Part shown: positions 25,260-33,721 of the stretch, piece by piece
How the letters are laid out: every line of letters begins with the position of its first letter
Numbering within the stretch: position 1 is the first letter of the stretch
Source of the DNA: Flavobacterium piscis
GTDB lineage: Bacteria; Bacteroidota; Bacteroidia; Flavobacteriales; Flavobacteriaceae
Assembly (NCBI RefSeq): GCF_001686925.1
Contig: NZ_LVEN01000046.1
Location: 434,001-498,000, forward strand
DNA length: 64,000 nt
Reading direction: 5' to 3'
The notes under the pieces: generated by a model
Told to the model about the DNA's origin: nothing
Databases searched by the model: none
What the model saw: only the letters and a program-made list of their open reading frames with translations
Program-made: the position numbers and the translations under genes

Positions 25260-26225
25260 ATGAATAAAACCCATTTTTTATTGCTGTTCATCCCGTTTCT
25301 CGTAATTTCTTGTTTAAAAAGCGAGAAACCTCAGCCCGTATCCGGTAAAACCAACTCGATTTCTATTATTATAGACGATCAGTTGTGGTATGGAGAAGTA
25401 GGAGATAGTATTCGAAATAAATTTGCCTCACCCGTATTAGGCCTCACCCAGGAGGAACCTTTATTTACCATAAATCAATATCCCGCGCGTTTGCTTGAAG
25501 GTTTTGTCACCGATAGCCGAAGTATTATTGTAGTTAAAAAAGCAACTACAGAAAAATTCGAGATTACCCACAGTAAATCTTTGCCGCATAACACATTTCG
25601 TATTTACGGAAAATCAGTCGATGATATTCTTTGCAGTATCGAACTCAATTCGGGCCAAATTATTAAGATCATTCGCGATGCCGAAATTCAGAAAATTCAG
25701 GAAGATAACAGCAAATCACTATTGAATCCAACAGTGATAAAAAACAAATTTCATATCGATCTGCAAATCCCAACAGGCTATGAATATATGTTGCACAAAA
25801 GGAATTTTATTTGGCTTAAAAAAGACATTATAAGCGGTAATACAAGTTTACTTATCTATCAGATTCCACTTCGCAGTTTTAAGAAAAGTTCAGACCTGGT
25901 CAACAGCATTACCAAAATGCGTGATTCAGTTGGCTATTATATAAAAGGCCGCGAACCCAATACTCGAATGATAACAGGAGAAGCTTATGCACCTTATTTT
26001 TCGACTACTATGCTGGACGGAAAAAAAGCCTATGAAACCAAAGGAACCTGGGAGCTGAAAAATGATTTCATGGCCGGACCATTTATCAATTACGCCATTG
26101 TAGACAAAACATACAATCGAATTTTGGTCATCGAGGGATTTTGTTATTCGCCTTCTAATCAGGAAAGAGATTTAATGTTCGATTTAGAAGCCATTATAAA
26201 ATCAGTAAAAATTGATAAACGATAA
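25260..26225 (+). CDS. DUF4837 family lipoprotein
   Basis: A 321-residue predicted lipoprotein. The signal peptide MNKTHFLLLFIPFLVIS is followed by Cys at residue 18. The body matches what I know of DUF4837, a Bacteroidota-specific family of unknown function: a start with ISIIIDDQLWYGEVGDSIR, a middle ADP-like arrangement of short strands, and the segment MTGEAYAPYFSTTMLDGKKAYETKGTW read here as ITGEAYAP...TKGTWELKND. No catalytic motif is evident. It follows the lytic transglycosylase closely, which hints at a cell-envelope role, but this is only neighbourhood evidence. Confidence 0.75.
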   Translation: MNKTHFLLLFIPFLVISCLKSEKPQPVSGKTNSISIIIDDQLWYGEVGDSIRNKFASPVLGLTQEEPLFTINQYPARLLEGFVTDSRSIIVVKKATTEKFEITHSKSLPHNTFRIYGKSVDDILCSIELNSGQIIKIIRDAEIQKIQEDNSKSLLNPTVIKNKFHIDLQIPTGYEYMLHKRNFIWLKKDIISGNTSLLIYQIPLRSFKKSSDLVNSITKMRDSVGYYIKGREPNTRMITGEAYAPYFSTTMLDGKKAYETKGTWELKNDFMAGPFINYAIVDKTYNRILVIEGFCYSPSNQERDLMFDLEAIIKSVKIDKR

Positions 26226-26262
26226 GAGCTGAAATTTACATGCGATCAACTCATATTTTTCT

Positions 26263-26283
26263 TAATTTTGTTTGTAACAAACA
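26263..26283 (+). promoter_or_regulatory. Likely -7 box and adjoining palindrome upstream of the DUF1579 gene
   Basis: TAATTTTG at 26263-26270 fits TAnnTTTG, 28 bp before the ATG at 26299. The palindrome TGTTTG-TAA-CAAACA at 26269-26283 overlaps its end and the probable transcription start, a position where an operator could lie. Both are pattern matches only. Confidence 0.4.
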
Positions 26284-26298
26284 TTAAAACAAAGACTT

Positions 26299-26940
26299 AT
26301 GAAAAATTTGATCACAGTATTAGTAATGTTAGTATTGTTTTTTACTTCGTGTAAAAAAGAGGTAAAAGCAGAATCCGGAACTATAAATGCTACAGACAGC
26401 ATTTCGACAACAGAACCAATTACCGAAGAACCAGTAGATTCAGCAGCACAAATGAAAGCCTGGGAAGCTTATGCCACACCCGGTGAACCTCATAAACTAA
26501 TGGCAGATGAAACAGGAAACTGGAATTGCGAAATGACTTTTTGGTACGAGCCAGATGCCAAACCTGAAAAAGCAAGCTCTACAGCCAATGTTAAAATGAT
26601 TCTTGGCGGGCGTTATCAGGAAACCAATTTTCAGGGAAAGATTATGGGACAGCCCTTTGAAGGAAAAAGTACTCTTGCCTATAATAATGCCAGCAAAGAA
26701 TATACCACTACTTTTATTGATAATATGGGCACCGGAATGATGGTGGCTGTTGGTAAATATGATGAAAAAGCAAAAAGTATGGAGTTGAAAGGGGATGTTG
26801 TAAATCCCGTAAACGGTAAGAAAACCCCGTATAGGGAAATTTATACCATTGTAGACGCCACAACCCGTAAAATGGAAATGTTTGACGTAAAAAACGGAAA
26901 AGAATATAAAAGCATGGAAATCGTTATGAAGAAAAAATAA
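26299..26940 (+). CDS. DUF1579 family lipoprotein
   Basis: A 213-residue predicted lipoprotein: signal peptide MKNLITVLVMLVLFFTS then Cys18, and a low-complexity Thr/Glu linker to about residue 55. The rest matches DUF1579: a GEPHKLMADETGNWNCEMTF segment, a strand at GGRYQETNFQGKIMGQPFEG and the GTGMMVAVGKYD block. The family is small, lipocalin-like in expected fold, and has no assigned function. A hairpin terminator follows 24 bp after the stop. Confidence 0.75.
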   Translation: MKNLITVLVMLVLFFTSCKKEVKAESGTINATDSISTTEPITEEPVDSAAQMKAWEAYATPGEPHKLMADETGNWNCEMTFWYEPDAKPEKASSTANVKMILGGRYQETNFQGKIMGQPFEGKSTLAYNNASKEYTTTFIDNMGTGMMVAVGKYDEKAKSMELKGDVVNPVNGKKTPYREIYTIVDATTRKMEMFDVKNGKEYKSMEIVMKKK

Positions 26941-26963
26941 AGTTTTGATTTTTTTCGAATAGT

Positions 26964-26999
26964 AAAATCCCGATTACAATTTTGTATTCGGGATTTTTA
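26964..26999 (+). terminator. Intrinsic terminator after the DUF1579 gene
   Basis: Stem AAATCCCGA pairs with TTCGGGATTT around a 12-13 nt loop, followed by a T run. Confidence 0.75.
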
Positions 27000-27006
27000 T
27001 TTAATG

Positions 27007-27014
27007 TAATTTTG
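27007..27014 (+). promoter_or_regulatory. Likely -7 box for the ElaA-like gene
   Basis: TAATTTTG fits TAnnTTTG and sits immediately after the preceding terminator, 37 bp before the ATG at 27052. Confidence 0.45.
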
Positions 27015-27051
27015 CTGCAACTTTTTATTATAATTGAATACAGAAGAGATA

Positions 27052-27498
27052 ATGGAATTAAAATGGAAAATAAAGCCGTTTGAGGCATTAACCGTTCATG
27101 AGTTATATGATTTACTCAAACTAAGAAGCGAGATCTTTGTAGTAGAGCAAAACTGCGTTTATTTGGACCTTGACGGAAAAGATAAGAAAGCATTACACCT
27201 AATTGGCGAATATGATGGTAAAACCGTCGCTTATGTACGCTTATTCGACGCTGGAATTAGTTTTGACAATGCCTCAATTGGCAGAGTTGTAGTCGATGCC
27301 AATTATCGCGACAGAAAATGGGGGCATGACTTAATGCGTGAAGCCATTGCAGCTATAAAGTCGAATTTCGATAAAGATAAAATTACTATTGGTGCACAAC
27401 TGTATTTAAAGAAATTCTACGAGAGCCACGGATTTGTTCAAAGCAGTGAAATGTATCTTGAAGATGATATTCCGCATATCGAGATGATTAGGGAATAA
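27052..27498 (+). CDS. elaA: ElaA-like GNAT family N-acetyltransferase
   Basis: A 148-residue cytoplasmic GNAT protein of the ElaA type. The family signature is LYDLLKLRSEIFVVEQNCVY near the N-terminus. The acetyl-CoA binding region follows: IGRVVVDANYRDRKWGHDLM, where the usual R/Q-x-x-G-x-G/A loop reads RDRKWGHD, then AIAAIKS. The C-terminal GAQLYLKKFYESHGF block is also typical. The substrate of ElaA is not established. The ATG at 27052 is preferred over an in-frame TTG at 27034. The gene is monocistronic, between two terminators. Confidence 0.85.
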   Translation: MELKWKIKPFEALTVHELYDLLKLRSEIFVVEQNCVYLDLDGKDKKALHLIGEYDGKTVAYVRLFDAGISFDNASIGRVVVDANYRDRKWGHDLMREAIAAIKSNFDKDKITIGAQLYLKKFYESHGFVQSSEMYLEDDIPHIEMIRE

Positions 27499-27565
27499 TT
27501 AACTGTACAAAAACACATCTGAATATTTTTATTTACATCTTGTAGCTTTTGGTTTCAAAGGAGTT

Positions 27566-27606
27566 TAAGCCTCTATTTGCTTTTACGTAATTAGAGGTTT
27601 TTTATT
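27566..27606 (+). terminator. Intrinsic terminator after elaA
   Basis: AAGCCTCTA pairs with TAGAGGTTT (one G-U) around a loop of about 18 nt, followed by a T run. Confidence 0.6.
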
Positions 27607-27655
27607 CGATCAGTTTTGAGTTATATTTTTAATTAAATTAGATAAAAAAATAACT

Positions 27656-28213
27656 ATGAGAAAATTTCTTTCATTCGTTTTTGTTTTAGTATTGTCTCAG
27701 AACACTTTTAGTCAAATTAAACTAAAAGTAGGCGATAAGGTTCCGGATTTAAATATCACAGATTATTTAGCAAATGCTCCCAAAGATAAAAATCTTAAAG
27801 GCAAATATATTCTGCTGGAATTTTGGGCAACCTGGTGTACAAGCTGTTTAGAAGAAGTTCCCAATCTAAATAAAATGCAAGAACAATTCAAGGATAGAAA
27901 GGATCTCGTATTTGTTTCTATAACAGATGAATCTCCTGTAAAAACGAAGAAAACACTAGAAAGAGTAAAGTTCAAGTCAATTGTAGTTAGTGATCAAACT
28001 AAAAAAGCCCTAAATGATTTTGTAGTTGATGATGATCAAGGAGGTTATGCTATACCTAGAACTTTTTTAATTGACAATCAGGGAATATTAAGATGGATAG
28101 GCCAACCTTGGTTATTAAATGATGTCGTTTTGAATAAATTTCTGGAAGGAAAAGAAATATTAGTATCGGATAATACTGTTTCAAATAGACCTCCGGAACC
28201 AACTTTTAAGTAA
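27656..28213 (+). CDS. TlpA/ResA-like thioredoxin-fold protein, exported
   Basis: A 185-residue protein with signal peptide MRKFLSFVFVLVLSQNTFSQ and a thioredoxin-like domain. The active site is WATWCTSC (Cys-Thr-Ser-Cys, around residues 56-63), with the cis-Pro region near GGYAIPRTFLID and the usual GKYILLEFWATWC strand. Periplasmic proteins of this type reduce disulphides, for example for cytochrome c maturation or general thiol balance. No cytochrome-assembly gene is adjacent, so the partner is unknown. A bidirectional terminator separates it from the convergent protease gene. Confidence 0.88.
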   Translation: MRKFLSFVFVLVLSQNTFSQIKLKVGDKVPDLNITDYLANAPKDKNLKGKYILLEFWATWCTSCLEEVPNLNKMQEQFKDRKDLVFVSITDESPVKTKKTLERVKFKSIVVSDQTKKALNDFVVDDDQGGYAIPRTFLIDNQGILRWIGQPWLLNDVVLNKFLEGKEILVSDNTVSNRPPEPTFK

Positions 28214-28348
28214 AAGCTGTCATTAGAAAGTTCCTTATATTCACTTTTATTAAATCTTTCAAAATTTATGGTTTCAAAATCGTGGTAACAGTACTTTTTA
28301 ATAAGCAAGAATTGTATTTGTCGTTTGCAGGAGAATAGCAATAGACAA

Positions 28349-28390
28349 AAAAACAAATGACCCTATAAAAAGTAGGGTCATTTGTTTTTA
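28349..28390. terminator. Bidirectional terminator between convergent genes
   Basis: A perfect stem of about 17 bp (AACAAATGACCCTA and its complement) around a 7-nt loop, with A run before and T run after. It can serve both the + strand thioredoxin-like gene and the - strand protease gene. The rest of the 242-bp gap holds no supported gene. Confidence 0.85.
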
Positions 28391-28455
28391 GAGAAAGAAT
28401 ATAAAATTTTGACTTTTTATTTAAAGATCATTTTTAAATGTTACATTTTCAAATG

Positions 28456-30093
28456 TTACATTTTCAAAATCGTTTTATACTCCGTCTGATTGTTTAAAAC
28501 GCCAACCGCTTTCTTAATCTCAGAATTATTTTTAATATAATATTGGTACAAACCTTCCTGATATTGATATCTCTTAATTAATTCCTCCTGAATCAGGTTT
28601 CTAATCTCTTTTTGGTTTTTATCTAACAAAGTCGTTTCACTTTTTTCAAGAGCGGCCAGTAATTGCTGATATTCCGGAGCTATCGTTTCGTCGATTTTTT
28701 CATTTTTGGCTGCAGCCAAAGTGTTCCTCAATGCCACTTCTGTTTCCGTATCAAAACTAATTTTATTCGCTTTTAGATATTGTTTGAAACTTACATAATC
28801 AGCATCAGAAATCGTTGGAATTTTATCTCCCAAATTAGGATTTTTGTAGTAATACGTTGTAGCATAATCAAAAATTCCGTCGTTTTTTAATAATGCAGTT
28901 GTAATAGGACTCATTTTAGATTCGTCTAATTCGATATCCGGTAAAACGCCACCGCCATCATAAACCGTTCTTCCTTTGCGGGTTTTAAAAGCATTAAAGT
29001 TTTTGGCATCCGTTTTTTGAGCAACACCATTTTTATCTTTATGTGCATAATCTAAAGCCTGAATACAACGACCCGAAGGCGTATAATAACGGGAAATGGT
29101 TACTTTTAGCTGAGTTCCGTAAGTCAAATCAACAGAACGCTGTACCAGACCTTTCCCGAAACTGCGGGTTCCTAAAATCACGGCGCGATCTAAATCCTGC
29201 AAAGCACCCGAAACAATTTCAGAGGCAGAAGCGCTTCTTCCGTTGACTAAAATAGCCAGCGGAATCTGAGTATCTACAGGTTCTTTGGTCGTTTTATAAG
29301 TATTATTATGTTTCTCGATTCTCGATTTTGTAGTTACAATTACTTCGTTCTTTGGAACAAATAAATTACAAATATCAATAGCTTCGTTAAGCAAACCACC
29401 GGGATTTCCTCTTAAATCAAGAACAATTTGTGTTGCTCCATCTGCTTTAAGTTTTTCCAAGGCCTCTTTTACTTCATTGGATGCCTTACGGCTAAAGTGA
29501 GCCAAAACAATATAACCCGTTTTATCATCGATTTTACCGTAAAACGGTACCGATTTAATATCAACTTCATCCAAAATCAACTCCGTTGTAAAGGTTTTTC
29601 CCTGACGCAGGTATTTGATCTGGATTTTGGTGTTTTTTGTTCCCTTTAGTAATTGCGAAGCATCATCTTTAAAATCAGCAATCAAAACATCGCCAATTTG
29701 TATGATTTCGTCACCCGCTTTTAGTCCGGCTTTATCAGCAGGATAATTTTTATAAGGTTCGCGAACAATCAAGCGATCTTTTTTTCTGGATATCAAAGCG
29801 CCAATTCCGGTATATTCTCCGGTATTATTGATCTTAAAATTGACAACATCCTGCTCGTTAAAGTAAACCGTATACGGATCTAAACTTCCCAACATGCTTT
29901 TAATGGCTTTGTCCATCAAATCGCCCGGATTCGTTTCGTCGACATAATTCGTGTTAACGGCTTTAAACAATGTCGTAAAGATTTCGATTTGTTTGGCAAT
30001 CTCAAAAAAGTCGTCTTTGAAACTGGTTCCAATAAATAAAAATCCTGCCGCAACAGTAGGTATGATGAATTTCTTTTTGAAATAAGGATACAT
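28456..30093 (-). CDS. S41 family C-terminal processing peptidase with PDZ domain (CtpA/Prc-like)
   Basis: A 545-residue serine protease, probably membrane-anchored in the periplasm through the N-terminal hydrophobic stretch (residues 9-24). Residues about 90-175 form the PDZ domain (GEYTGIGALI...AGLKAGDEIIQIGD). The S41 core follows: GYIVLAHFS, IVLDLRGNPGGLLNEA, then NGRSASASEIVSGAL with Ser289 and, 25 residues on, FGKG with Lys314, the expected Ser/Lys catalytic dyad. The C-terminal 120 residues are helical. Such enzymes trim or degrade proteins from the C-terminus. The gene starts 2 bp after the DUF4349 gene, in an operon headed by rnpA. Confidence 0.93.
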   Translation of the reverse strand: MYPYFKKKFIIPTVAAGFLFIGTSFKDDFFEIAKQIEIFTTLFKAVNTNYVDETNPGDLMDKAIKSMLGSLDPYTVYFNEQDVVNFKINNTGEYTGIGALISRKKDRLIVREPYKNYPADKAGLKAGDEIIQIGDVLIADFKDDASQLLKGTKNTKIQIKYLRQGKTFTTELILDEVDIKSVPFYGKIDDKTGYIVLAHFSRKASNEVKEALEKLKADGATQIVLDLRGNPGGLLNEAIDICNLFVPKNEVIVTTKSRIEKHNNTYKTTKEPVDTQIPLAILVNGRSASASEIVSGALQDLDRAVILGTRSFGKGLVQRSVDLTYGTQLKVTISRYYTPSGRCIQALDYAHKDKNGVAQKTDAKNFNAFKTRKGRTVYDGGGVLPDIELDESKMSPITTALLKNDGIFDYATTYYYKNPNLGDKIPTISDADYVSFKQYLKANKISFDTETEVALRNTLAAAKNEKIDETIAPEYQQLLAALEKSETTLLDKNQKEIRNLIQEELIKRYQYQEGLYQYYIKNNSEIKKAVGVLNNQTEYKTILKM

Positions 30094-30095
30094 GA

Positions 30096-30920
30096 TTATA
30101 ATTTTTTTCTTTTAAATCTTCTTCTAATAAAATAGGCAATTACACAAACCAGTATAATAAAGGGCCAAAGGCTGATAAGGGATATTAAAAATTCTGAAAG
30201 GCTAAAAAAACCGGATTGAATCGCTGTCCATATTTTAGATCCGTACGAAGCTTTAACGCCTTCTTTTTGAGCAATCGTTTTGTAGAATTCTATGGTTACA
30301 GTACTTTCAGAAACTCGGCTTTCTAAATATTTCAATTGTCCTTCTTTAGCTTCAATTTCTTCGCGAATGGCCGAAATTTGTTTTTCAATTTCCAGAATTT
30401 CACTTATTTTGGTTGCTTTTTGAAGAATTTGAAGATAACGTTCTTCAAGTTTTCGTTTCGTTTTTAGTCTTGTCGTTAAGTCAATATATTGTTCGGTAAC
30501 ACTTTGCGAAGTAATATCTTTTCTTTCAAAATAAGAAACCCCTTTTGAAATAGCATTTATAAAAGAATCAAAATTTTGACTAGGAACCCGAACAGTTAAA
30601 TTTCTATAAACGTTATCGTAATCTTTTCCTTCAGAATCATTTTGTATGTTGGCCTTATTCGCTGCAATTGCAGTTTGGATTTGATCGAAAGTATCTTGAA
30701 GATCATTGGTTTCAAATCTGAGCGAAGCTTCTTTAATAATTTTTTGTGGAATTTGAGGAGAAGCAGGTTCGGCCATGTCATCTTTTAACTCTGAACTTGC
30801 AGATTCATTTTTTGGAGAAAGCTTGACGGCGCTAATTGCCATGTCTTCAATTGGTGCTTCGTGTTTAGCACAACCTGAAAAAGTCAAAAGGACAAAGAAT
30901 AAAAAGAAAATATATTTCAT
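30096..30920 (-). CDS. DUF4349 domain lipoprotein
   Basis: A 274-residue predicted lipoprotein. The signal peptide MKYIFFLFFVLLTFSG ends at Cys17. A low-complexity linker leads to a DUF4349 region (about residues 60-230): IIKEASLRFETNDLQ, NLTVRVPSQNFDSFI, then a long coiled coil (DLTTRLKTKRKLEERYLQIL...IEKQISAIREEIEAKEGQL) and ESTVTIEFY. A C-terminal membrane helix (about 245-265) ends in a basic tail, RRRFKRKKL. DUF4349 has no established function. The body is therefore anchored at both ends, by lipid and by helix. It lies between rnpA and the S41 protease. Confidence 0.85.
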   Translation of the reverse strand: MKYIFFLFFVLLTFSGCAKHEAPIEDMAISAVKLSPKNESASSELKDDMAEPASPQIPQKIIKEASLRFETNDLQDTFDQIQTAIAANKANIQNDSEGKDYDNVYRNLTVRVPSQNFDSFINAISKGVSYFERKDITSQSVTEQYIDLTTRLKTKRKLEERYLQILQKATKISEILEIEKQISAIREEIEAKEGQLKYLESRVSESTVTIEFYKTIAQKEGVKASYGSKIWTAIQSGFFSLSEFLISLISLWPFIILVCVIAYFIRRRFKRKKL

Positions 30921-31001
30921 ATCTATTTCAAATTAAATCTAAAACTACAATTTTTTTATAATTCTTAGTCTAATTTGATAAATAAACTTGTCATCGAAGG
31001 A

Positions 31002-31406
31002 TTACAAACCAGTTTTATCTTCAGAATCATTGGTTTTGTTTACTTGCAGAAGAAATTTCTCGAACAATTGAATCGTTTTGGTATTGATCTCTTCGTACGA
31101 TAGTTTGTCTTTAGTTTGATAAAAAAACATCAAAGAATAAGGTTCCTGAACGTTATCTAAAAGCAAATGTTTATTCAAACGGTATGTTTCTCTTAAAACA
31201 CGTTTGAAATAATTACGATCAACGGCTCTCTTAAAGTATTTCTTAGAAACCGAAACTCCCATCTTGATTTTTTCTGCTGCATCAACTTCCGCTTGACGGT
31301 AAACCAAACGCAACGGATATTTAGAAACCGATTTTCCTTCAGAAAACAGTAAACCTATCGTTGTTTTGCTCTTTAAGCGTTCCTTTTTTGGGTATGTGAA
31401 ATTCAT
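31002..31406 (-). CDS. rnpA: Ribonuclease P protein component
   Basis: A 134-residue basic protein that assists the RNase P RNA in removing 5' leaders from tRNA precursors. The hallmark is at KMGVSVSKKYFKRAVDRNYFKR followed by VLRETYR, corresponding to the family's conserved VSKK...A.DRN..KR..RE. The N-terminal PKKERLKSK and a basic central helix also fit. Unlike in many bacteria, no rpmH lies next to it here. It heads a - strand operon with the DUF4349 lipoprotein (81 bp on) and the protease. Confidence 0.95.
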   Translation of the reverse strand: MNFTYPKKERLKSKTTIGLLFSEGKSVSKYPLRLVYRQAEVDAAEKIKMGVSVSKKYFKRAVDRNYFKRVLRETYRLNKHLLLDNVQEPYSLMFFYQTKDKLSYEEINTKTIQLFEKFLLQVNKTNDSEDKTGL

Positions 31407-31434
31407 TTAATTCAGAAAAAATTGCAATTTAGGG

Positions 31435-31442
31435 CAAAGGTA
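31435..31442 (-). promoter_or_regulatory. Likely -7 box for the rnpA operon
   Basis: On the - strand TACCTTTG fits TAnnTTTG, 28 bp upstream of the rnpA ATG. Confidence 0.45.
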
Positions 31443-31651
31443 CAATTGTATTGCAAATGCAGATGTGTTTTTTATAAATTAAACCTGAGTTTCTATAAAT
31501 AATGACGCAGAGATTAGACTTATATTTGTTGAATTGAAGTTTTTAACTATTATAATTGTGTAAATTTTGTACGATTTATAATAAAAATATTTGGTATGTG
31601 TTTTATATTTAGCTAGTTATATAATTTTTATACAGCTAAAAATTTATTTAT

Positions 31652-31659
31652 TACTTTTG
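31652..31659 (+). promoter_or_regulatory. Likely -7 box for the acyltransferase gene
   Basis: TACTTTTG fits TAnnTTTG, 19 bp before the ATG at 31679. The rest of this divergent 272-bp gap is very AT-rich and holds no supported gene. Confidence 0.45.
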
Positions 31660-31678
31660 GGCATTAATTTTCAAAAGC

Positions 31679-32419
31679 ATGCAAAAAATAATTTCGTATC
31701 CTATATCTGTAATATACTATTTGTTTTTTAGTTCAGTTTTATTGATTTTTCATCCAATACAATGGATTTGTCTGAATGTTTTTGGTTATCAGGCGCACAA
31801 AAAAAGTGTAGATTATTTAAATTTCTGCCTTTTAAGATGTACAAATCTAATAGGAACAACTTATAAAATCGAAAATAGAGAAACAATTCCAACTGGTGTT
31901 CCATTAATTTTTGTCTCGAATCACCAAAGTATGTACGATATTATAACAATGATATGGTATTTTAGACGATTTCATTGTAAATTTGTGAGTAAGAAAGAGT
32001 TAGGTAAAGGGATTCCCAGCGTGTCTTATAATTTGCGTCACGGAGGATCTGTGCTAATAGACCGAAAAGACCCTAAACAAGCCATACCAACAATTAAAGG
32101 CTTGTCTGAATATATTGAAAAGTACAATAGATCTGCAGTAATTTTTCCTGAAGGTACCCGTAGTAAAACCGGAAAACCAAAAGAATTTGCCCAAAATGGT
32201 TTAAAAATTTTATGTAAATATGCGCCATCAGCGTACATTGTTCCAGTGAGTATTAATAATTCATGGAAAATGGTAAAATACGGCCTTTTTCCTGTAACTT
32301 TAGGAAATCGCCTTACCTTTACCGTTCATAAAGCAATCGCCGTAAAGGATTATGATTTTGCCCAATTAATGGAGATGACAGAGAAGGCAGTTGTAGAAGG
32401 AGTAAACGAGTATAAATAG
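31679..32419 (+). CDS. 1-acyl-sn-glycerol-3-phosphate acyltransferase (PlsC family)
   Basis: A 246-residue membrane-associated acyltransferase, probably forming phosphatidic acid from lysophosphatidic acid. The family blocks are in order: NHQSMYD (the H-x4-D catalytic motif), the GGSVLIDRKDP block, FPEGTRSKTGKP, and IVPVSINNSW. A hydrophobic N-terminal helix (residues 7-30) anchors it to the inner membrane. It is followed 53 bp later by an acyl-ACP desaturase, so the pair may shape the composition of membrane phospholipids. Close family members act on other lipids, so the exact acceptor is not certain. Confidence 0.88.
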   Translation: MQKIISYPISVIYYLFFSSVLLIFHPIQWICLNVFGYQAHKKSVDYLNFCLLRCTNLIGTTYKIENRETIPTGVPLIFVSNHQSMYDIITMIWYFRRFHCKFVSKKELGKGIPSVSYNLRHGGSVLIDRKDPKQAIPTIKGLSEYIEKYNRSAVIFPEGTRSKTGKPKEFAQNGLKILCKYAPSAYIVPVSINNSWKMVKYGLFPVTLGNRLTFTVHKAIAVKDYDFAQLMEMTEKAVVEGVNEYK

Positions 32420-32472
32420 ATTTTTGATTTCAGCAATAAAACCGAAACAAAAGTCCCAATCTTAAATAAGTA

Positions 32473-33465
32473 ATGTCTATAAAAAACATTAGATTAGAAG
32501 TAATGCAGTTTTTAGAAAAAAACGTGGATAGCTTCGTTGAACAGTATTTAATTCCAGTGGAAAAAATTTGGCAACCGTCAGACTTTTTGCCTAATTCTGA
32601 AGGAGATAATTTCTTTGAGGAGGTAAAAGAGTTACGTGAAATTGCCAAAGAATTACCATATGATTTCTGGGTTACGCTTGTAGGTGATACCATCACCGAG
32701 GAAGCGTTGCCAACATACGAATCATGGTTAATGGATGTTGAAGGTATAAATCAGATCGAAAATGGTGGAAATGGATGGTCAAAATGGATTCGTCAATGGA
32801 CCGGAGAAGAAAACCGCCACGGTGATTTGCTGAATAAATACTTGTATTTGTCCGGTCGTGTGAATATGCGTGAAATCGAAATGACAACACAGCACTTAAT
32901 CAACGACGGTTTTGATATTGGAACTGGATCTGACCCGTACAAAAACTTTGTATATACTAGTTTCCAGGAATTAGCAACTTACGTTTCGCACAATAGAGTA
33001 GCTCAAATGGCGAAAAAATTTGGTGATAACAAGTTGTCTAAAATGTGTAAAATGATTGCAGGTGACGAAATGCGTCATCACCATGCATATAGCGAATTTG
33101 TTACGAGAATTTTTGCAGTTGATCCCAGCGAAATGATGTTGGCGTTTCAATACATGATGAAACAAAAAATCGTTATGCCAGCACATTTCTTAAGAGAATC
33201 AGGTCAAAAGATCAGTTCAGCTTTCGAGCAATTTTCTGATTCAGCACAACGTATTGGGGTTTACACCGCAAGCGATTATGTTGATATCATGCAAAAATTA
33301 ATGGACAAGTGGGAAATTGATAAGATGTCGGGTTTGACAGACGAAGCCGAAAAAGCTCGTGATTATTTAATGAAATTACCAGGACGTATGGCCAGAATCT
33401 CTGAGAGATTGGTAATTCCACAGGAATCACACATATTTAAATGGGTAGAACCAGCGAGATTGTAA
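32473..33465 (+). CDS. Soluble acyl-ACP desaturase (plant FAB2-type di-iron enzyme)
   Basis: A 330-residue protein of the soluble acyl-[ACP] desaturase family, which introduces a double bond into an ACP-bound saturated acyl chain using oxygen and reduced ferredoxin. Both di-iron motifs are present: EENRHGDLL (around residue 113) and DEMRHHHAY (around 197), matching the family's EENRHG and DE.RH patterns. There is no membrane segment. Its position after the PlsC-type gene supports a role in membrane unsaturation. The double-bond position cannot be read from the sequence. Confidence 0.92.
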   Translation: MSIKNIRLEVMQFLEKNVDSFVEQYLIPVEKIWQPSDFLPNSEGDNFFEEVKELREIAKELPYDFWVTLVGDTITEEALPTYESWLMDVEGINQIENGGNGWSKWIRQWTGEENRHGDLLNKYLYLSGRVNMREIEMTTQHLINDGFDIGTGSDPYKNFVYTSFQELATYVSHNRVAQMAKKFGDNKLSKMCKMIAGDEMRHHHAYSEFVTRIFAVDPSEMMLAFQYMMKQKIVMPAHFLRESGQKISSAFEQFSDSAQRIGVYTASDYVDIMQKLMDKWEIDKMSGLTDEAEKARDYLMKLPGRMARISERLVIPQESHIFKWVEPARL

Positions 33466-33721
33466 AAATTTTAGATTGCAGATTTTAGATTAAAATTTAA
33501 ATTGATTTTTGATATTGCAATTGACATTGATATTGCAATTGATTTCTGATATTGACAATTAAAACATATTGTTGATTGTTGAGGTTGAAAAACTTTGACA
33601 ATCAACATTTTTTATTCAATAAGGATTTTCGAAAGACGCAATTAAAAAATAATCTGCGTAAATCCGTTTAATCCGTAAAATCTGTGTGCCATTAACCAAG
33701 CAGATAAACACAAAACAAACT

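Noticed and set aside
28078..28356. A 92-residue - strand frame with an apparent Cys-containing leader
   Set aside because: It overlaps the thioredoxin-like gene on the other strand for over 130 bp and ends in the terminator region; no homology pattern.
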